From Cohnella mopanensis (GTDB lineage Bacteria > Bacillota > Bacilli > Paenibacillales > Paenibacillaceae), in contig NZ_JAKRWM010000001.1 in the NCBI RefSeq assembly GCF_022352055.1, forward strand, positions 620,001-684,000: a stretch of 64,000 bases of DNA, in the 5' to 3' direction. The translations under genes were made by a program, and so were the position numbers. The notes below the pieces were generated by a model, which saw only the letters and a program-made list of their open reading frames with translations, did not search any database and was not told where the DNA came from. Positions 17,135 through 27,455 of the stretch are shown piece by piece. The stretch's first letter is position 1. Each line of letters begins with the position of its first letter.

Positions 17135-18289
17135 TTAACGTTTGTGGATTTTGCCTTTGTATTTGCCTGAATGGATAAGCTGCACGTCTATTTGAAAAGA
17201 CTCAATATTCGGGATGGCCTCGCTGTCCCGAATGTATTTTTTCCAGTCCGAATAATGATGTTTATAGACGGAATATCCGAGATTAAGGACGTCGATATGG
17301 AGTTTTAATCCGGATTCGTACGTATGGCGGATGCTCTTCTCTAGGGCTTCTTTAACTTTCGTTTTCATTTCGTTCTGTGTCCTATTTTCGAGCATTTCAT
17401 CTAGAAAAACCTTCACTTTAATTTCAAGCCTATAAGACAACCGACCTCCGTTCATTGAATAGCGAACTTTGACCTTCTTCGTTTGAACGATAAAGGTGAT
17501 GATCGGTTTGTTGTTCTCATAAACAATTAACGGTGCCCGACTCATTCTCAGGTCGAGGTACTTTTTGCCTTCCAACTGTTTTTCATCCAGCTCTCCCGAC
17601 CATTTTTCATTGCTGAAAAAATACATCCCGTTCATTTTTAATACGGGCAGCGGTTTTCCGTTTTCTTTCCAAGCCGACTTCTCGGTCGCTACAACGGGAA
17701 TCATAGCTGTTTTACCTTTCTCGTAATAATCGGCAAGGAGTCTGTATAGATAGACAGGCTTGATGTAAGAGGACTGCTTATAAGTTTCAAGAGGTTTCAT
17801 GAGCAGAGAATCGTAGGGAGACAGATTGAAAAAGGGATGGTAGAAAAGGAATCGCTCCAAAGGTTCCTCCGTACCGAACACCCACAGGTTATAGCGGATT
17901 TCCCTATAGCGGTTGATTAGATCCGTAAGATCCACTATGCCGATCTTCTTCAAAGCCTTTTTGGTTAGGACGAGCGCTTTAATATGCCCGTAATAAATGT
18001 GGATTTGCTCCGATTGGTAAAGATCGAATAAGGCATCCCCAATGGAAATGCCCCTGCCGACGCCGACGATCTCAGGTTGCTGATCCGGGGGGCTCGAACC
18101 TTCTTTCTTTGCAATACCGGAAAAGTTGATCGATTGCAAATAAACGATAAATTGATTATTCTCGTGGTCGATCCCCATCGTCGTGGAGTAGTTCATGCGG
18201 TCTATGTTCTTATAGTCCCAGCATCCCGACAATAGGCTCGCGAATAGGCACATGACGAACAGAAAGCAGACCGATTTTGTTCCTTTCAT
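17135..18289 (-). CDS. Ger(x)C family germination lipoprotein (operon 1 C subunit)
   Basis: A 384-residue lipoprotein of the spore germinant receptor. A signal peptide ends in the lipobox LLSGC (Cys23), directly followed by the family motif WDYKNIDRMNY. The rest shows the GerAC domains, including GIDHENNQFIVYLQ and NLSPYDSLLMKP. It should be diacylglycerylated and anchored at the outer face of the inner spore membrane, where it works with the A and B subunits. It is the last gene of a B-A-C operon and begins 15 bases after the A gene. No germinant can be read from sequence. Confidence 0.92.
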   Translation of the reverse strand: MKGTKSVCFLFVMCLFASLLSGCWDYKNIDRMNYSTTMGIDHENNQFIVYLQSINFSGIAKKEGSSPPDQQPEIVGVGRGISIGDALFDLYQSEQIHIYYGHIKALVLTKKALKKIGIVDLTDLINRYREIRYNLWVFGTEEPLERFLFYHPFFNLSPYDSLLMKPLETYKQSSYIKPVYLYRLLADYYEKGKTAMIPVVATEKSAWKENGKPLPVLKMNGMYFFSNEKWSGELDEKQLEGKKYLDLRMSRAPLIVYENNKPIITFIVQTKKVKVRYSMNGGRLSYRLEIKVKVFLDEMLENRTQNEMKTKVKEALEKSIRHTYESGLKLHIDVLNLGYSVYKHHYSDWKKYIRDSEAIPNIESFQIDVQLIHSGKYKGKIHKR

Positions 18290-18304
18290 TGCCGGATCAG
18301 TCCT

Positions 18305-19741
18305 TTATGACTTCTTGTTAAGGGATTTGGGCACGAACGTTTTCATTTTCCGAGGGTACATGAGCAAGGATCTTCCAATGTCTTTAAGCGAGAAAGGCGC
18401 TGCTGGAGCGAGGTAAGAAACGCCGAAAGAAGTAAGGCCTGACAAATAGACGAGTACCAGCAGCACGGAGAGCATGAACCCGTACATCCCCAGTATGGCT
18501 GCAAGTATGACGGCACCATAACGGATGACGCTTACCGATCCCGACAACGTTTGACTGACCAAGGTCGAGCCTGAAACGATGGAGATGGCGGCAATGACGA
18601 CCATGGAGGGCGAAGTTAATCCAGCCCGGATCGCCGCGTCGCCGATAATCAACCCTCCGACGACCGTTAAAGTTTGACCGATCATGGATGGAAGCCGATA
18701 TCCGGCTTCTTTGAACGTTTCCAACAAGGTCAGCACAAGGAACATCTCCATGGGGGTACTTATCGGAACGCCGAATCTAGTCGTCACGACGGTCGCCAGC
18801 AGAGGGAAAGGGATTTGATCCTGATGATACCCTGTTAACGCGATATAGAACGAAGGAAGGAATATCGACACGATTAAGCTGAATAAACGCAGTAACTGCC
18901 CGAAGGAAGAAGAAATAAAATTGAAATGAGTGTCTTCGGGAGTTTTGAGCAGCATCGTTAATGTAGCAGGTCCGATCATTGCGGCGGGAACGCCATCAAT
19001 CAGCACGGCGAAGCGTCCCCGTAACACGCAGCTTGTTACAAAATCGGGACGCCCCGTATAGATGGATAACGGGAAAAGACTATAAGGATGATCCGAGATC
19101 CGTTCCTCTAGCTGGGTTGCGCTATTCAACTCCTCGATTTGATCGGACAATTCGCCCAGCTTTTTTCGCAGGTCGTCCAATAAGTCGGAATTCATTTTGT
19201 TAACGTCATAAATTAAACCGACACGAGTTCGCGTTTTAGTTCCGATTCTCATCGTTTCGACGGCGACCGTATTGACGGGCAAACGTCTCCTGATCAATCC
19301 AAGATTCGTGTCTATCGATTCTACAAGACCGTCTTTCGGCCCTCTAATAGAAACCTCGATATTCGTTTCTTCCGTCTGACGAACCGGAATTTGCGGCGCG
19401 GCGTATGCGAAATAAGCAGATAAATGCGTTATCTCCACGATGATATCGCCTTTGAACAAAAGTTCGTCGCATAAGTCGATTGTGAAACAATCTAGAGCCG
19501 TAAGCTCGATGGCTGAATATTTCTCCAGGTTATCGACGCTATTCATTTCATCGTGGCTGTACATGCGTTTAATTTCCGGAAGTAAATTTCGATTGATCAT
19601 CATTTCGTCGCATAACGATTTGCAATAAAGCAAAGTAATGTGTTTTTGATCGCCCAATGGAAGCGTAACATGCCGAACGTCGGAGCATTTCGCGTAAGCT
19701 TGGAGCAAAGTTTGCATATTCAAGGCATTCGATTGGCTCAT
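18305..19741 (-). CDS. GerA family spore germination protein (operon 1 A subunit)
   Basis: A 478-residue A subunit. The N-terminal 240 residues are cytosolic and contain the motifs VSIRGPKDGLVESIDTN (about 133) and LIRRRLP, typical of GerAA. The C-terminal half holds about five or six membrane segments, with IPFPLLATVVTTRFGVPIS and the conserved VGGLIIGDAAIRAG. GerAA proteins form the oligomeric, channel-like core of the receptor. It overlaps the B gene by four bases and has a short N-terminal domain compared with the operon 2 paralogue (519 residues). Confidence 0.93.
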   Translation of the reverse strand: MSQSNALNMQTLLQAYAKCSDVRHVTLPLGDQKHITLLYCKSLCDEMMINRNLLPEIKRMYSHDEMNSVDNLEKYSAIELTALDCFTIDLCDELLFKGDIIVEITHLSAYFAYAAPQIPVRQTEETNIEVSIRGPKDGLVESIDTNLGLIRRRLPVNTVAVETMRIGTKTRTRVGLIYDVNKMNSDLLDDLRKKLGELSDQIEELNSATQLEERISDHPYSLFPLSIYTGRPDFVTSCVLRGRFAVLIDGVPAAMIGPATLTMLLKTPEDTHFNFISSSFGQLLRLFSLIVSIFLPSFYIALTGYHQDQIPFPLLATVVTTRFGVPISTPMEMFLVLTLLETFKEAGYRLPSMIGQTLTVVGGLIIGDAAIRAGLTSPSMVVIAAISIVSGSTLVSQTLSGSVSVIRYGAVILAAILGMYGFMLSVLLVLVYLSGLTSFGVSYLAPAAPFSLKDIGRSLLMYPRKMKTFVPKSLNKKS

Positions 19742-20820
19742 GGCTGTTTCACCTGCTTGGTTTTCATGGGTTTAGCGATCAACAGAAAGAAGAGAACCGC
19801 AACCGTAAGCATGGCATAGAAACAAAACGGAAAGTAAAAATGTTTAAGGATGGAAAAGAATGAGATGTCCCCTAACGGAAATTGAATCATGCCAATGACG
19901 AGCAACGAGGCGATGGGAAGAACAAACTTCTTCTTGTCGCACAATTCGGCAATCAACAGAAAAGTAAAACTTAGCCGCGCGAATGCACCGCTAACCCATT
20001 GAAAGATCGATAGAAAATCAAGATGCTCGATAAAATCGCCGATTTTGACTAACCGCCATTCTTCGAACGCAGGGTATCTTTGCAAGCTGCTTTCGATCGG
20101 TCCGAATTCTGCTATTCCTCCCATTAACGGACCTATCGTGAGTCCGGCGAGGAAGAAGGCGATCAGAAGAACGTGCCATTTCTTGATCGGGGTTGAAATT
20201 TGATGCTGAACAAATAACAATAGAAATAGCTCTACGGAACCTGTCCCCGCATATACGATCCCTCTCCATATGGTGTCGTATCCGTTCTCGAATATGGGGA
20301 ATAACAATCCATAATCCTTGTGAGGGATGTTAGCAACCATGACGAATTCTCCAAACAAGACGACGAACGGAAATAGAATCGTAGAGGTGTAGGCAACGGA
20401 TCTAAGCCCTTTGATGGCCGTGGCCATAGAAAGTAAAATAAAGGACGTGGCGATCACGAATGGAGGAGTTTGCGGCAAGTAGGAGGCATTCGTCCAGGTC
20501 GTCAAGTCTTTACCTGTCACAGCCGCCGAAATCACCAGGTAGATAGATAAGAGTATGGCAATCATGCGCGTTAACCATTTACCATAACGCCGTTTGATTT
20601 CCTCCATAATGGGCCGTTGTTTCGTCAATTTGGACATTTGGGCAACCAGAAGGAAGAACGGGACAAGGACAAAGAAGGTAACTAATGCACTTATCCAAGC
20701 ATCTCTACCGGATGCCTCCAACAGTAAAGGGATGACAAGGACGTGATTCATCATTCCGATAGATAGTATGAGAATTAAGCTGATCTGGAGTAAGGAAAAC
20801 GATGGGCTCTTCAACAGCAT
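19738..20820 (-). CDS. GerAB-type germination permease (operon 1 B subunit)
   Basis: A 360-residue APC-superfamily permease with about ten membrane segments. It is the germinant-binding subunit in studied receptors. The start is placed at the ATG at 20820: AAGGAG ends three bases before it, and this gives 360 residues, exactly the length of the operon 2 paralogue. A TTG two codons later has better spacing and is an alternative. The longer frame to 20925 would run into the divergent MBL gene. The operon order B-A-C differs from the A-B-C order of B. subtilis gerA. Confidence 0.88.
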   Translation of the reverse strand: MLLKSPSFSLLQISLILILSIGMMNHVLVIPLLLEASGRDAWISALVTFFVLVPFFLLVAQMSKLTKQRPIMEEIKRRYGKWLTRMIAILLSIYLVISAAVTGKDLTTWTNASYLPQTPPFVIATSFILLSMATAIKGLRSVAYTSTILFPFVVLFGEFVMVANIPHKDYGLLFPIFENGYDTIWRGIVYAGTGSVELFLLLFVQHQISTPIKKWHVLLIAFFLAGLTIGPLMGGIAEFGPIESSLQRYPAFEEWRLVKIGDFIEHLDFLSIFQWVSGAFARLSFTFLLIAELCDKKKFVLPIASLLVIGMIQFPLGDISFFSILKHFYFPFCFYAMLTVAVLFFLLIAKPMKTKQVKQP

Positions 20821-20902
20821 GAACTCCTTGTTCAGATTAACGGGCTTCAAGTAAATGTTTCCAACTGACTCGCAAATTATTCGTATCATAAGGAGCACTG
20901 TT

Positions 20903-21676
20903 ATGCGTATCACTTTTCTTGGCACGGGAGATTCAATGGGGACGCCTAGGATTTATTGCGATTGTAAGGTTTGTACGGAAGCGCGTATGACGGGTAATAA
21001 TATTCGCTTTCGTTCGTCGCTATTGCTTGAGGAGGAGGGACAAGAGCCTTTATTGCTCGATTGCGGGCCGGATTGGCGCGGTCAGATGGAACGGGGAGGC
21101 ATGAGGGGGATGACGCAAGCGTTGCTAACCCATGCGCATTTCGATCACATCGGTGGATTAACGGAATGGGCGGATGCATGCCGGTGGACGGAAGAAGTCG
21201 CGCAACTGTACGCTCCTCGCGAAGTGTTCGGCGAAATACGATCCCGATTCCCATGGATCGAACGGCATCTTGCGATGAACGTTAACGATGAGGGAATGGC
21301 TTATGGGGAATGGCGGATTACCCCTTGGAAAGTGAATCACGGGAAAAACGGTTACTCGTACGCGTATCATTTCGACAACACTAGAACACAAGTGAAGTGG
21401 GCCTATTGCTCGGATGCTATTAATTTGACGGAACGTCAAAAAGCACCGTTAACGGGGTTAGCGCTATTGGTGCTTGGGACAAGTTACGTGAAAGAGCCTT
21501 TCCCGATGGATACGCGTTCTGTATACGATACGACGGAGGCTTTGCAGCTCGCCGATGAGGTTCGGCCTAATCAACTCCTCTTTACTCATCTGTCTCACGA
21601 CGTTGACATAAGTAAGGATTACGGGTTGCCGTCTAACGTTAAGTTCGCGTTAACCGGGACGAGCCTGACGGTCTAG
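20903..21676 (+). CDS. MBL-fold metallohydrolase (PhnP/YycJ-like)
   Basis: A 257-residue beta-lactamase-fold hydrolase. It starts with ITFLGTGDSMGTPR and carries a small cysteine motif CDCKVC (about 22-27), then the metal motif THAHFDHIGG (HxHxDH), a third His in KVNHGKNG, Asp in YCSDAINL and His in LFTHLSHD. The cysteine motif after the first strand is seen in PhnP-type phosphodiesterases, where it binds a structural zinc. The substrate is probably a cyclic or nucleotide phosphodiester. ATG 20903 follows AAGGAG by seven bases. It is divergent from germination operon 1 and ends four bases inside the convergent thiN gene. Confidence 0.82.
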   Translation: MRITFLGTGDSMGTPRIYCDCKVCTEARMTGNNIRFRSSLLLEEEGQEPLLLDCGPDWRGQMERGGMRGMTQALLTHAHFDHIGGLTEWADACRWTEEVAQLYAPREVFGEIRSRFPWIERHLAMNVNDEGMAYGEWRITPWKVNHGKNGYSYAYHFDNTRTQVKWAYCSDAINLTERQKAPLTGLALLVLGTSYVKEPFPMDTRSVYDTTEALQLADEVRPNQLLFTHLSHDVDISKDYGLPSNVKFALTGTSLTV

Positions 21677-22335
21677 TCGCGGCTTCGAATGACGAGCAAC
21701 AATCCGTCCTCAATCGTTATCGTCCCTGCGGGGGCATCTAGTACGTTGCTGATCCCGAGAGACGTGCCTAGCCGTAACGTTGCCTGATGAAGCGGATAAC
21801 GAAAACCTTCCAATGTAATTCCCGTTACTTCAAGCGTAAGCGGCAATAACGATGTATAAGGAAAAGCGGAGTTGCTCGCTAACTTCAAGCGGCCATCGCA
21901 CAGCCGAATTTCATTATGTTCGTCGAGCACAGTGAGAGAGCAACCGAGTTCATTGGCGACGCGAAGCAAGTGAACGTTGCCCAACCCATGGTCGAAGCGG
22001 GTACCCAGGGCTCCTAATAAAGTGATATTTGTATAACCTCTTGCGATGGCTTCGCGTAAAGCCAGTTCGGTATCGGACCAATCTTTGTCTATGGCGTCGC
22101 AAGTCAGTAGTTCGATTGCATTTTCCCTGATGAGGTTCATTTGATCGGACGTAACGGAATCGAAATCTCCCAGGGCTAGGTGCGGCGTATATCCATTATG
22201 TATAAGAAAGTCAGCTCCCCGATCGGCACCGATCAAATAGGCGTCGTCGGCAGGAAGTTGAGCCAATGCCCATGGCCCCAAACGCCCTCCGGTGTAAATA
22301 AACGCGCGCGTAAATGCAGAATGTGTCTTTGACAT
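21673..22335 (-). CDS. thiN: Thiamine pyrophosphokinase
   Basis: A 220-residue enzyme that converts thiamine to thiamine diphosphate with ATP. Characteristic parts are YLIGADRGADFL, HLALGDFDSV, the catalytic acidic cluster DKDWSDTELAL and ITLLGALGTRFDHGLGNVHLL. The C-terminal beta domain (residues about 140-220) binds thiamine. Upstream is a strong AGGAGG site. In B. subtilis thiN lies in another neighbourhood; here it stands alone, convergent and overlapping with the MBL gene by four bases. The product is the cofactor of pyruvate dehydrogenase and of the oxidoreductase encoded later in this window. Confidence 0.92.
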   Translation of the reverse strand: MSKTHSAFTRAFIYTGGRLGPWALAQLPADDAYLIGADRGADFLIHNGYTPHLALGDFDSVTSDQMNLIRENAIELLTCDAIDKDWSDTELALREAIARGYTNITLLGALGTRFDHGLGNVHLLRVANELGCSLTVLDEHNEIRLCDGRLKLASNSAFPYTSLLPLTLEVTGITLEGFRYPLHQATLRLGTSLGISNVLDAPAGTITIEDGLLLVIRSRD

Positions 22336-22435
22336 GATGAGAGCAGCCTCCTAAAGTTCTAGCGTATGGATCGCGACTCAGACGATCGAGTATGAGCACC
22401 AACCGGCCTCATCTAGTATAACGGGAAAATGACCG

Positions 22436-22465
22436 TTGCGGAACTGCGAAGCTACCCGCTACAAT
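22436..22465 (+). promoter_or_regulatory. Promoter of the TRIC-type channel operon
   Basis: TTGCGG (22436-22441) and TACAAT (22460-22465) are 18 bases apart, in the divergent gap between thiN and the channel gene. Confidence 0.5.
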
Positions 22466-22540
22466 GAGTAAGGATTCATAACTTTCGACATTAATTTTGG
22501 TCGTCCATTTCGTTATGTAGCGCGCGGAGGAGAGTTCAAG

Positions 22541-23173
22541 TTGGATTTAGATGAAATATTTCATGTGTTTAGCTTGATCGGCACGATTGCTTTTGCCGTC
22601 AGCGGCGCGATCGTTGCCATGGAAGAGGAGTACGATATATTAGGCGTATTCGTATTAGGTCTTGTGACCGCGTTCGGCGGAGGGGTTATACGTAATTTGC
22701 TCATAGGCGTCCCTGTAACAACGCTGTGGAGCCAAGGGCTGTTCCTGAAAATCGCTTGCATATCCATACTGATCGTATTCGTCCTTCCGATAACGCTCAT
22801 ACACCATTGGAAACGAGGCGAAGCGTTTTTCGATGCGATCGGATTAGCGGCATTCGCCATCCAGGGCGCGTTATATGCCGTAAAAGCCAATCTTCCGTTA
22901 AGCGCGGTAATGGTAGCGGCTATGCTCACGGGAATCGGGGGCGGGATGGTTCGGGATATTATGGCTGGCCGTAAGCCGCTAGTCCTGCGGGACGAAATCT
23001 ACGCGATGTGGGCCATCGCAGCGGGGCTCGCGATCGGAGTCGCTGATCTACAGAAGCCGTGGGAATTGTTTACGTTGTTCATACTTGTCGTGTTATTCAG
23101 GATGTTATCCGTCTATTATAAATGGAAGCTTCCGCGCCGTTCTTTGCGCGGTTCGACTGGAGGTCAATCATGA
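22541..23173 (+). CDS. TRIC-type cation channel family protein (UPF0126)
   Basis: A 210-residue membrane protein of seven helices with an internal duplication: the first repeat carries AFGGGVIRNLLIG and the second GIGGGMVRDIMAG, the GGG-x-x-R signature of bacterial trimeric intracellular cation channels. Homologues conduct potassium in vitro. The TTG start at 22541 has GGAGGAGA at a suitable distance. The last bases encode the start of the phosphatase gene (ATGA overlap), so the two are co-translated. The physiological role in bacteria is not established. Confidence 0.87.
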   Translation: MDLDEIFHVFSLIGTIAFAVSGAIVAMEEEYDILGVFVLGLVTAFGGGVIRNLLIGVPVTTLWSQGLFLKIACISILIVFVLPITLIHHWKRGEAFFDAIGLAAFAIQGALYAVKANLPLSAVMVAAMLTGIGGGMVRDIMAGRKPLVLRDEIYAMWAIAAGLAIGVADLQKPWELFTLFILVVLFRMLSVYYKWKLPRRSLRGSTGGQS

Positions 23174-23649
23174 GTTATTCTGTTCTATTCGTTTGTCTAG
23201 GCAACATCTGCCGCTCGCCGATGGCGGAGGCCGTGTTTCGTCATATCGTCGTTGAGCAAGGATTAGAGGCGGTTATTAAGATCGACTCCGCCGGGACGGG
23301 GGATTGGCATATCGGCCACCCGCCGCATGAAGGGACACGCAAATTACTCGATAGATATTCGATTTCGTACGAGGGAATGAATGCTAGGCAATTGGCCGTT
23401 CAAGACGGGGGAAACTTCGATCTGATCGTTGCTATGGATACGAAAAATGAACGGGATATTCGGGAGAAGCTCGGGGTTTCGTCACGCGCGCAAGTTATTC
23501 GATTCCTATCTTTGCTCCCGGAGAAAGGGATAGATGACGTTCCGGACCCTTATTACACAGGTAATTTCGGTGAAGTATACGAATTGGTAAAGGAAGGCTG
23601 CGAGAAGTTGCTTGAGCTTGTGAAGGGGAGGATGAATATTGAACGATAA
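23170..23649 (+). CDS. yfkJ: Low-molecular-weight protein-tyrosine phosphatase (YfkJ-like)
   Basis: A 159-residue phosphatase. The P-loop VCLGNICRSPM contains Cys9 and Arg15, and the general acid lies in DVPDPYYTG. The third P-loop residue pattern CLGNICRS, rather than CTGNTCRS, argues for tyrosine specificity of the YfkJ type and against the protein-arginine phosphatase YwlE. DSAGTGDWHIGHPPHEGT is also close to what I recall of YfkJ. ATG 23170 follows GGAGG; the ORF can extend to 23122 but that part is inside the channel gene. It overlaps the next gene by 11 bases. Confidence 0.9.
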   Translation: MSYSVLFVCLGNICRSPMAEAVFRHIVVEQGLEAVIKIDSAGTGDWHIGHPPHEGTRKLLDRYSISYEGMNARQLAVQDGGNFDLIVAMDTKNERDIREKLGVSSRAQVIRFLSLLPEKGIDDVPDPYYTGNFGEVYELVKEGCEKLLELVKGRMNIER

Positions 23650-24175
23650 AACGGACAAAGCGGATCATGCGGACAATGTTCCTTCGATTTCGTTGCCTCT
23701 TTCATTTCAGCAGATCAGATTGGTCGCACAAGATGAACTGGTTCGCCGAATGGAACCCGTGAAGATGCTGAAGGAAGAAAGCACGGAGCTCTATCGGATC
23801 ATTAAGGATTCCGAAACCGGAGAACATTATTTGCATTACGCCGTTTTTCACATTCATGTGGCTGGCGGAGGGGCCGAGGAGGAATACCATCATCTTCTGC
23901 CCTTGGAGCATGACGACGTGATCTCGATGGCGCTAGGCGCCGATTATATGGAATATCCGCATCAGTGGGACAGGTCTTATTTGCGAAACGGTCCTCATGA
24001 AGGTTTCGTGTGGTATGACCCAAGCGGAGCGACGGAAGAAGAAGCGAGCTATGCCGAGACGGAAGCTTACATTCGTGAGCAGCTGCTCGCCTTCCGCAGG
24101 CAAGGAAACCACGGGGAGGAAGAGGTGAAACGCCTTTTCGAAGCGATGGATAACCATCTTCCTCGCATCGAATGA
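23639..24175 (+). CDS. Conserved-looking hypothetical protein, 178 aa
   Basis: I do not recognise this protein. It is acidic, cytosolic, without cysteine, signal or membrane segment. It contains histidine clusters (AVFHIHVAGGG, EEEYHHLLPLEHDD) and aromatic motifs, and the C-terminal 40 residues look like a helix. The TTG start follows GGGGAGG and lies 11 bases inside the phosphatase gene, which supports real, coupled translation. A strong terminator lies about 40 bases downstream, making this the third and last gene of the channel-phosphatase operon. A link to the phosphatase is an inference from position only. Confidence 0.7.
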   Translation: MNDKTDKADHADNVPSISLPLSFQQIRLVAQDELVRRMEPVKMLKEESTELYRIIKDSETGEHYLHYAVFHIHVAGGGAEEEYHHLLPLEHDDVISMALGADYMEYPHQWDRSYLRNGPHEGFVWYDPSGATEEEASYAETEAYIREQLLAFRRQGNHGEEEVKRLFEAMDNHLPRIE

Positions 24176-24216
24176 ACGGACACTACAGACCTTACTCCTC
24201 ATACGTTGATATGAAA

Positions 24217-24263
24217 AAAATCCCATCCGAGTCGTTCCCTAAGAACGTCCCAGATGGGATTTT
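24217..24263 (+). terminator. Bidirectional terminator
   Basis: AAAATCCCATC (24217-24227) pairs perfectly with 24253-24263, with A-run before and T-run within the arm. It serves the plus operon ending at 24175 and the minus esterase gene ending at 24294. Confidence 0.8.
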
Positions 24264-24293
24264 CACTTGAGTTTGTAAGAAATGAATGAATTA

Positions 24294-25040
24294 CTAAAAC
24301 AGCGGCTTTGGTCCTAGGAACGAAGCAAGCGCCTCGGGCAGTTCATTTTGCCAAAATCCCCATTTGTGTTCCCCGTCTTTTTCAACGTAATGCAGTTTAG
24401 CGCCTTTTTCCTCTAATAAACGTACGGCTGACCTATTTAATTCAACGAAATCGAAAATACCCCGATCGGTTTGGAATTCCCTTTCTTGAAGGCCGACCAA
24501 CATCCATAATTTAAGCTTATCCAATGTTGGGAATTGCACAATTTGTTCGATATAAGGGCCATAGTAAGCTCCGGAGAGCGATATGATTCGATTGAATAGG
24601 GAAGGGTATGTCAGTGCGAGCGACAACGATACTGCTCCCCCTAAAGAGTCCCCGATCAGTATTCTATGGTCCGGGACGTCGCGAACCGGATAATGGGATT
24701 CTACCCATGGAATGAGTTCCTCCGCGAAAAAACGGGTATATCGAGTGTAGAGCTCACCGTCTGGAGTATATTCAGAAGTCCGATTGTTAATATCCACGTC
24801 CACACCGACCACAATGAAAGGCTCCCAGTCTTCTTCCAGAATAAGCCTCTGGGAATGAGTGGCGATTCGGCCGAAATTAAAAAATTCTTCTCCGTCCTGA
24901 CAATAAACGACAGGATAACTGATCCATTGTTGAAAACCTGGAGGTAAATAAACGCGAATCGTGCGTTTTCCTTCCGGCAGAAATTCGCTCGGGACTTCAT
25001 GTTTGTGAATCGTTCTTTTGTATAACGGATTGTCACTCAA
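24294..25040 (-). CDS. Putative esterase (alpha/beta hydrolase, PF00756 type)
   Basis: A 248-residue cytosolic hydrolase of the enterochelin-esterase/antigen 85 type. RVYLPPGFQ and YPVVYCQDGEEFF form the early strands, GDSLGGAVSLSLA holds the nucleophile Ser, and GEHKWGFW carries the catalytic His. The start is the TTG at 25040: it is eight bases after AAGGAGG, whereas the frame to 25091 has no ribosome site. It may release a bound siderophore or hydrolyse another ester, but no iron genes flank it. A TATAAT-like sequence at 25117-25122 on the minus strand could be its -10. Confidence 0.82.
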   Translation of the reverse strand: MSDNPLYKRTIHKHEVPSEFLPEGKRTIRVYLPPGFQQWISYPVVYCQDGEEFFNFGRIATHSQRLILEEDWEPFIVVGVDVDINNRTSEYTPDGELYTRYTRFFAEELIPWVESHYPVRDVPDHRILIGDSLGGAVSLSLALTYPSLFNRIISLSGAYYGPYIEQIVQFPTLDKLKLWMLVGLQEREFQTDRGIFDFVELNRSAVRLLEEKGAKLHYVEKDGEHKWGFWQNELPEALASFLGPKPLF

Positions 25041-25205
25041 TGGACAAACCTCCTTGCTAGGTATGGGAAATCTCAGGCATGGGTAAACCAAATGAAGACT
25101 GAAGACTGCGGATTGTATTATACTGTTACATGATATTAATAATCCTGTTATACAAACATGAAAAGGTCAAAAGCTATATAAATAAAGGATTTTTAGAGTT
25201 TTTCT

Positions 25206-25235
25206 TTGACCAAATCACTTAAACAGGGATATAAT
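25206..25235 (+). promoter_or_regulatory. pdh operon promoter
   Basis: TTGACC (25206-25211) and TATAAT (25230-25235) are separated by 18 bases, about 50 bases before the pdhA start. This is one of the best sigma-A promoters in the window, as expected for a central metabolic operon. Confidence 0.75.
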
Positions 25236-25237
25236 AA

Positions 25238-26389
<1,152 letters not shown>

Positions 26390-26461
26390 GATACGAGACG
26401 ACTAGCGGGCGATTCCATCGCTTACGCATCAGTTCGCTCTTAGCGAGGAGAGTTAAGCAGC

Positions 26462-27439
26462 ATGGCTCAAATGAATATGAAAGAAGCGATTCGCGACGCA
26501 ATGCGCGTTGAGCTGAAACGCGATCCTAACGTTATTCTGTTTGGTGAAGACGTTGGTAAAGTCGGCGGCGTGTTCCGCGCGACGGAAGGCTTGCAAGGGG
26601 AATTCGGAGAAACTCGCGTATTTGATACGCCGCTTGCGGAATCCGCGATCGGCGGTCTGGCTGTCGGTCTCGGTACGCAAGGTTTCCGTCCGATTGCCGA
26701 AATTCAGTTCGTTGGTTTTATTTATGAAGCATTGGATCAAATGTTCGTACAAGCGGCTCGGATGCGTTTCCGTTCCGGCGGACGTTACCATGCTCCAATC
26801 GTATTTCGCACTCCGTTCGGCGGCGGCGTTAAGGCTGCGGAATTGCATACGGATTCCTTGGAAGGCTTGGCTATTCAGACTCCGGGAATCAAAGTCGTCA
26901 TTCCGTCTAACCCATACGATGCCAAAGGACTTATGATTTCGGCTATCCGCGATAATGATCCAGTATTCTTCATGGAGCATTTGAACTTGTACCATGCGTT
27001 CCGCGACGAGGTGCCTGAGGGCGAGTACACGGTACCTATCGGTAAAGCTAAAGTCGTTCGCGAAGGTAAAGACATTACGATCCTTACTTACGGCTTAATG
27101 GTTCACACTTCTCTGAAAGCTGCGGAAGAGCTTGAGAAGAACGGTATATCCGCCGAAGTGATCGACTTGCGTACGTTGCTTCCGCTTGATATCGATACGA
27201 TCGTTGCATCGATTCAGAAAACAAACCGGGCTATCGTCGTTCAAGAAGCGCAAAAAACTTCGGGAGCGGCAGCGGAAATCATTGCCCAAATCAACGAAAA
27301 AGCTATCTTGCACTTGGAAGCACCGGTGCTTCGTTGCGCAGGTCCTGATACCGTGTATCCGTTCGCGCAAATCGAGGATGCATGGTTGCCTTCGATCGCA
27401 CGTATCGTGAAAACCGCAAATCAGGTTCTTCAGTTCTAA
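26462..27439 (+). CDS. pdhB: Pyruvate dehydrogenase E1 component, beta subunit
   Basis: A 325-residue E1-beta subunit. [18 protein letters not shown] opens the transketolase-like domain, [15 protein letters not shown] and [17 protein letters not shown] carry the conserved acidic residues that contact thiamine diphosphate, and the transketolase C domain starts near residue 190 ([17 protein letters not shown]). Length and sequence are ordinary for Bacillales. It follows pdhA by 72 bases with its own AGGAGA site and precedes pdhC by 16 bases. Confidence 0.95.
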   Translation: MAQMNMKEAIRDAMRVELKRDPNVILFGEDVGKVGGVFRATEGLQGEFGETRVFDTPLAESAIGGLAVGLGTQGFRPIAEIQFVGFIYEALDQMFVQAARMRFRSGGRYHAPIVFRTPFGGGVKAAELHTDSLEGLAIQTPGIKVVIPSNPYDAKGLMISAIRDNDPVFFMEHLNLYHAFRDEVPEGEYTVPIGKAKVVREGKDITILTYGLMVHTSLKAAEELEKNGISAEVIDLRTLLPLDIDTIVASIQKTNRAIVVQEAQKTSGAAAEIIAQINEKAILHLEAPVLRCAGPDTVYPFAQIEDAWLPSIARIVKTANQVLQF

Positions 27440-27455
27440 TTGAGGAGGTTTCCGT

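Noticed and set aside
20821..20902. Sigma-G promoter for germination operon 1
   Set aside because: GAATA and CATTTAC can be found, but the spacing is 20 bases and the -10 has a mismatch, so the match is not convincing.
22336..22540. TPP riboswitch before thiN
   Set aside because: The conserved CUGAGA-type elements are absent; only ordinary ribosome and promoter sites are seen.
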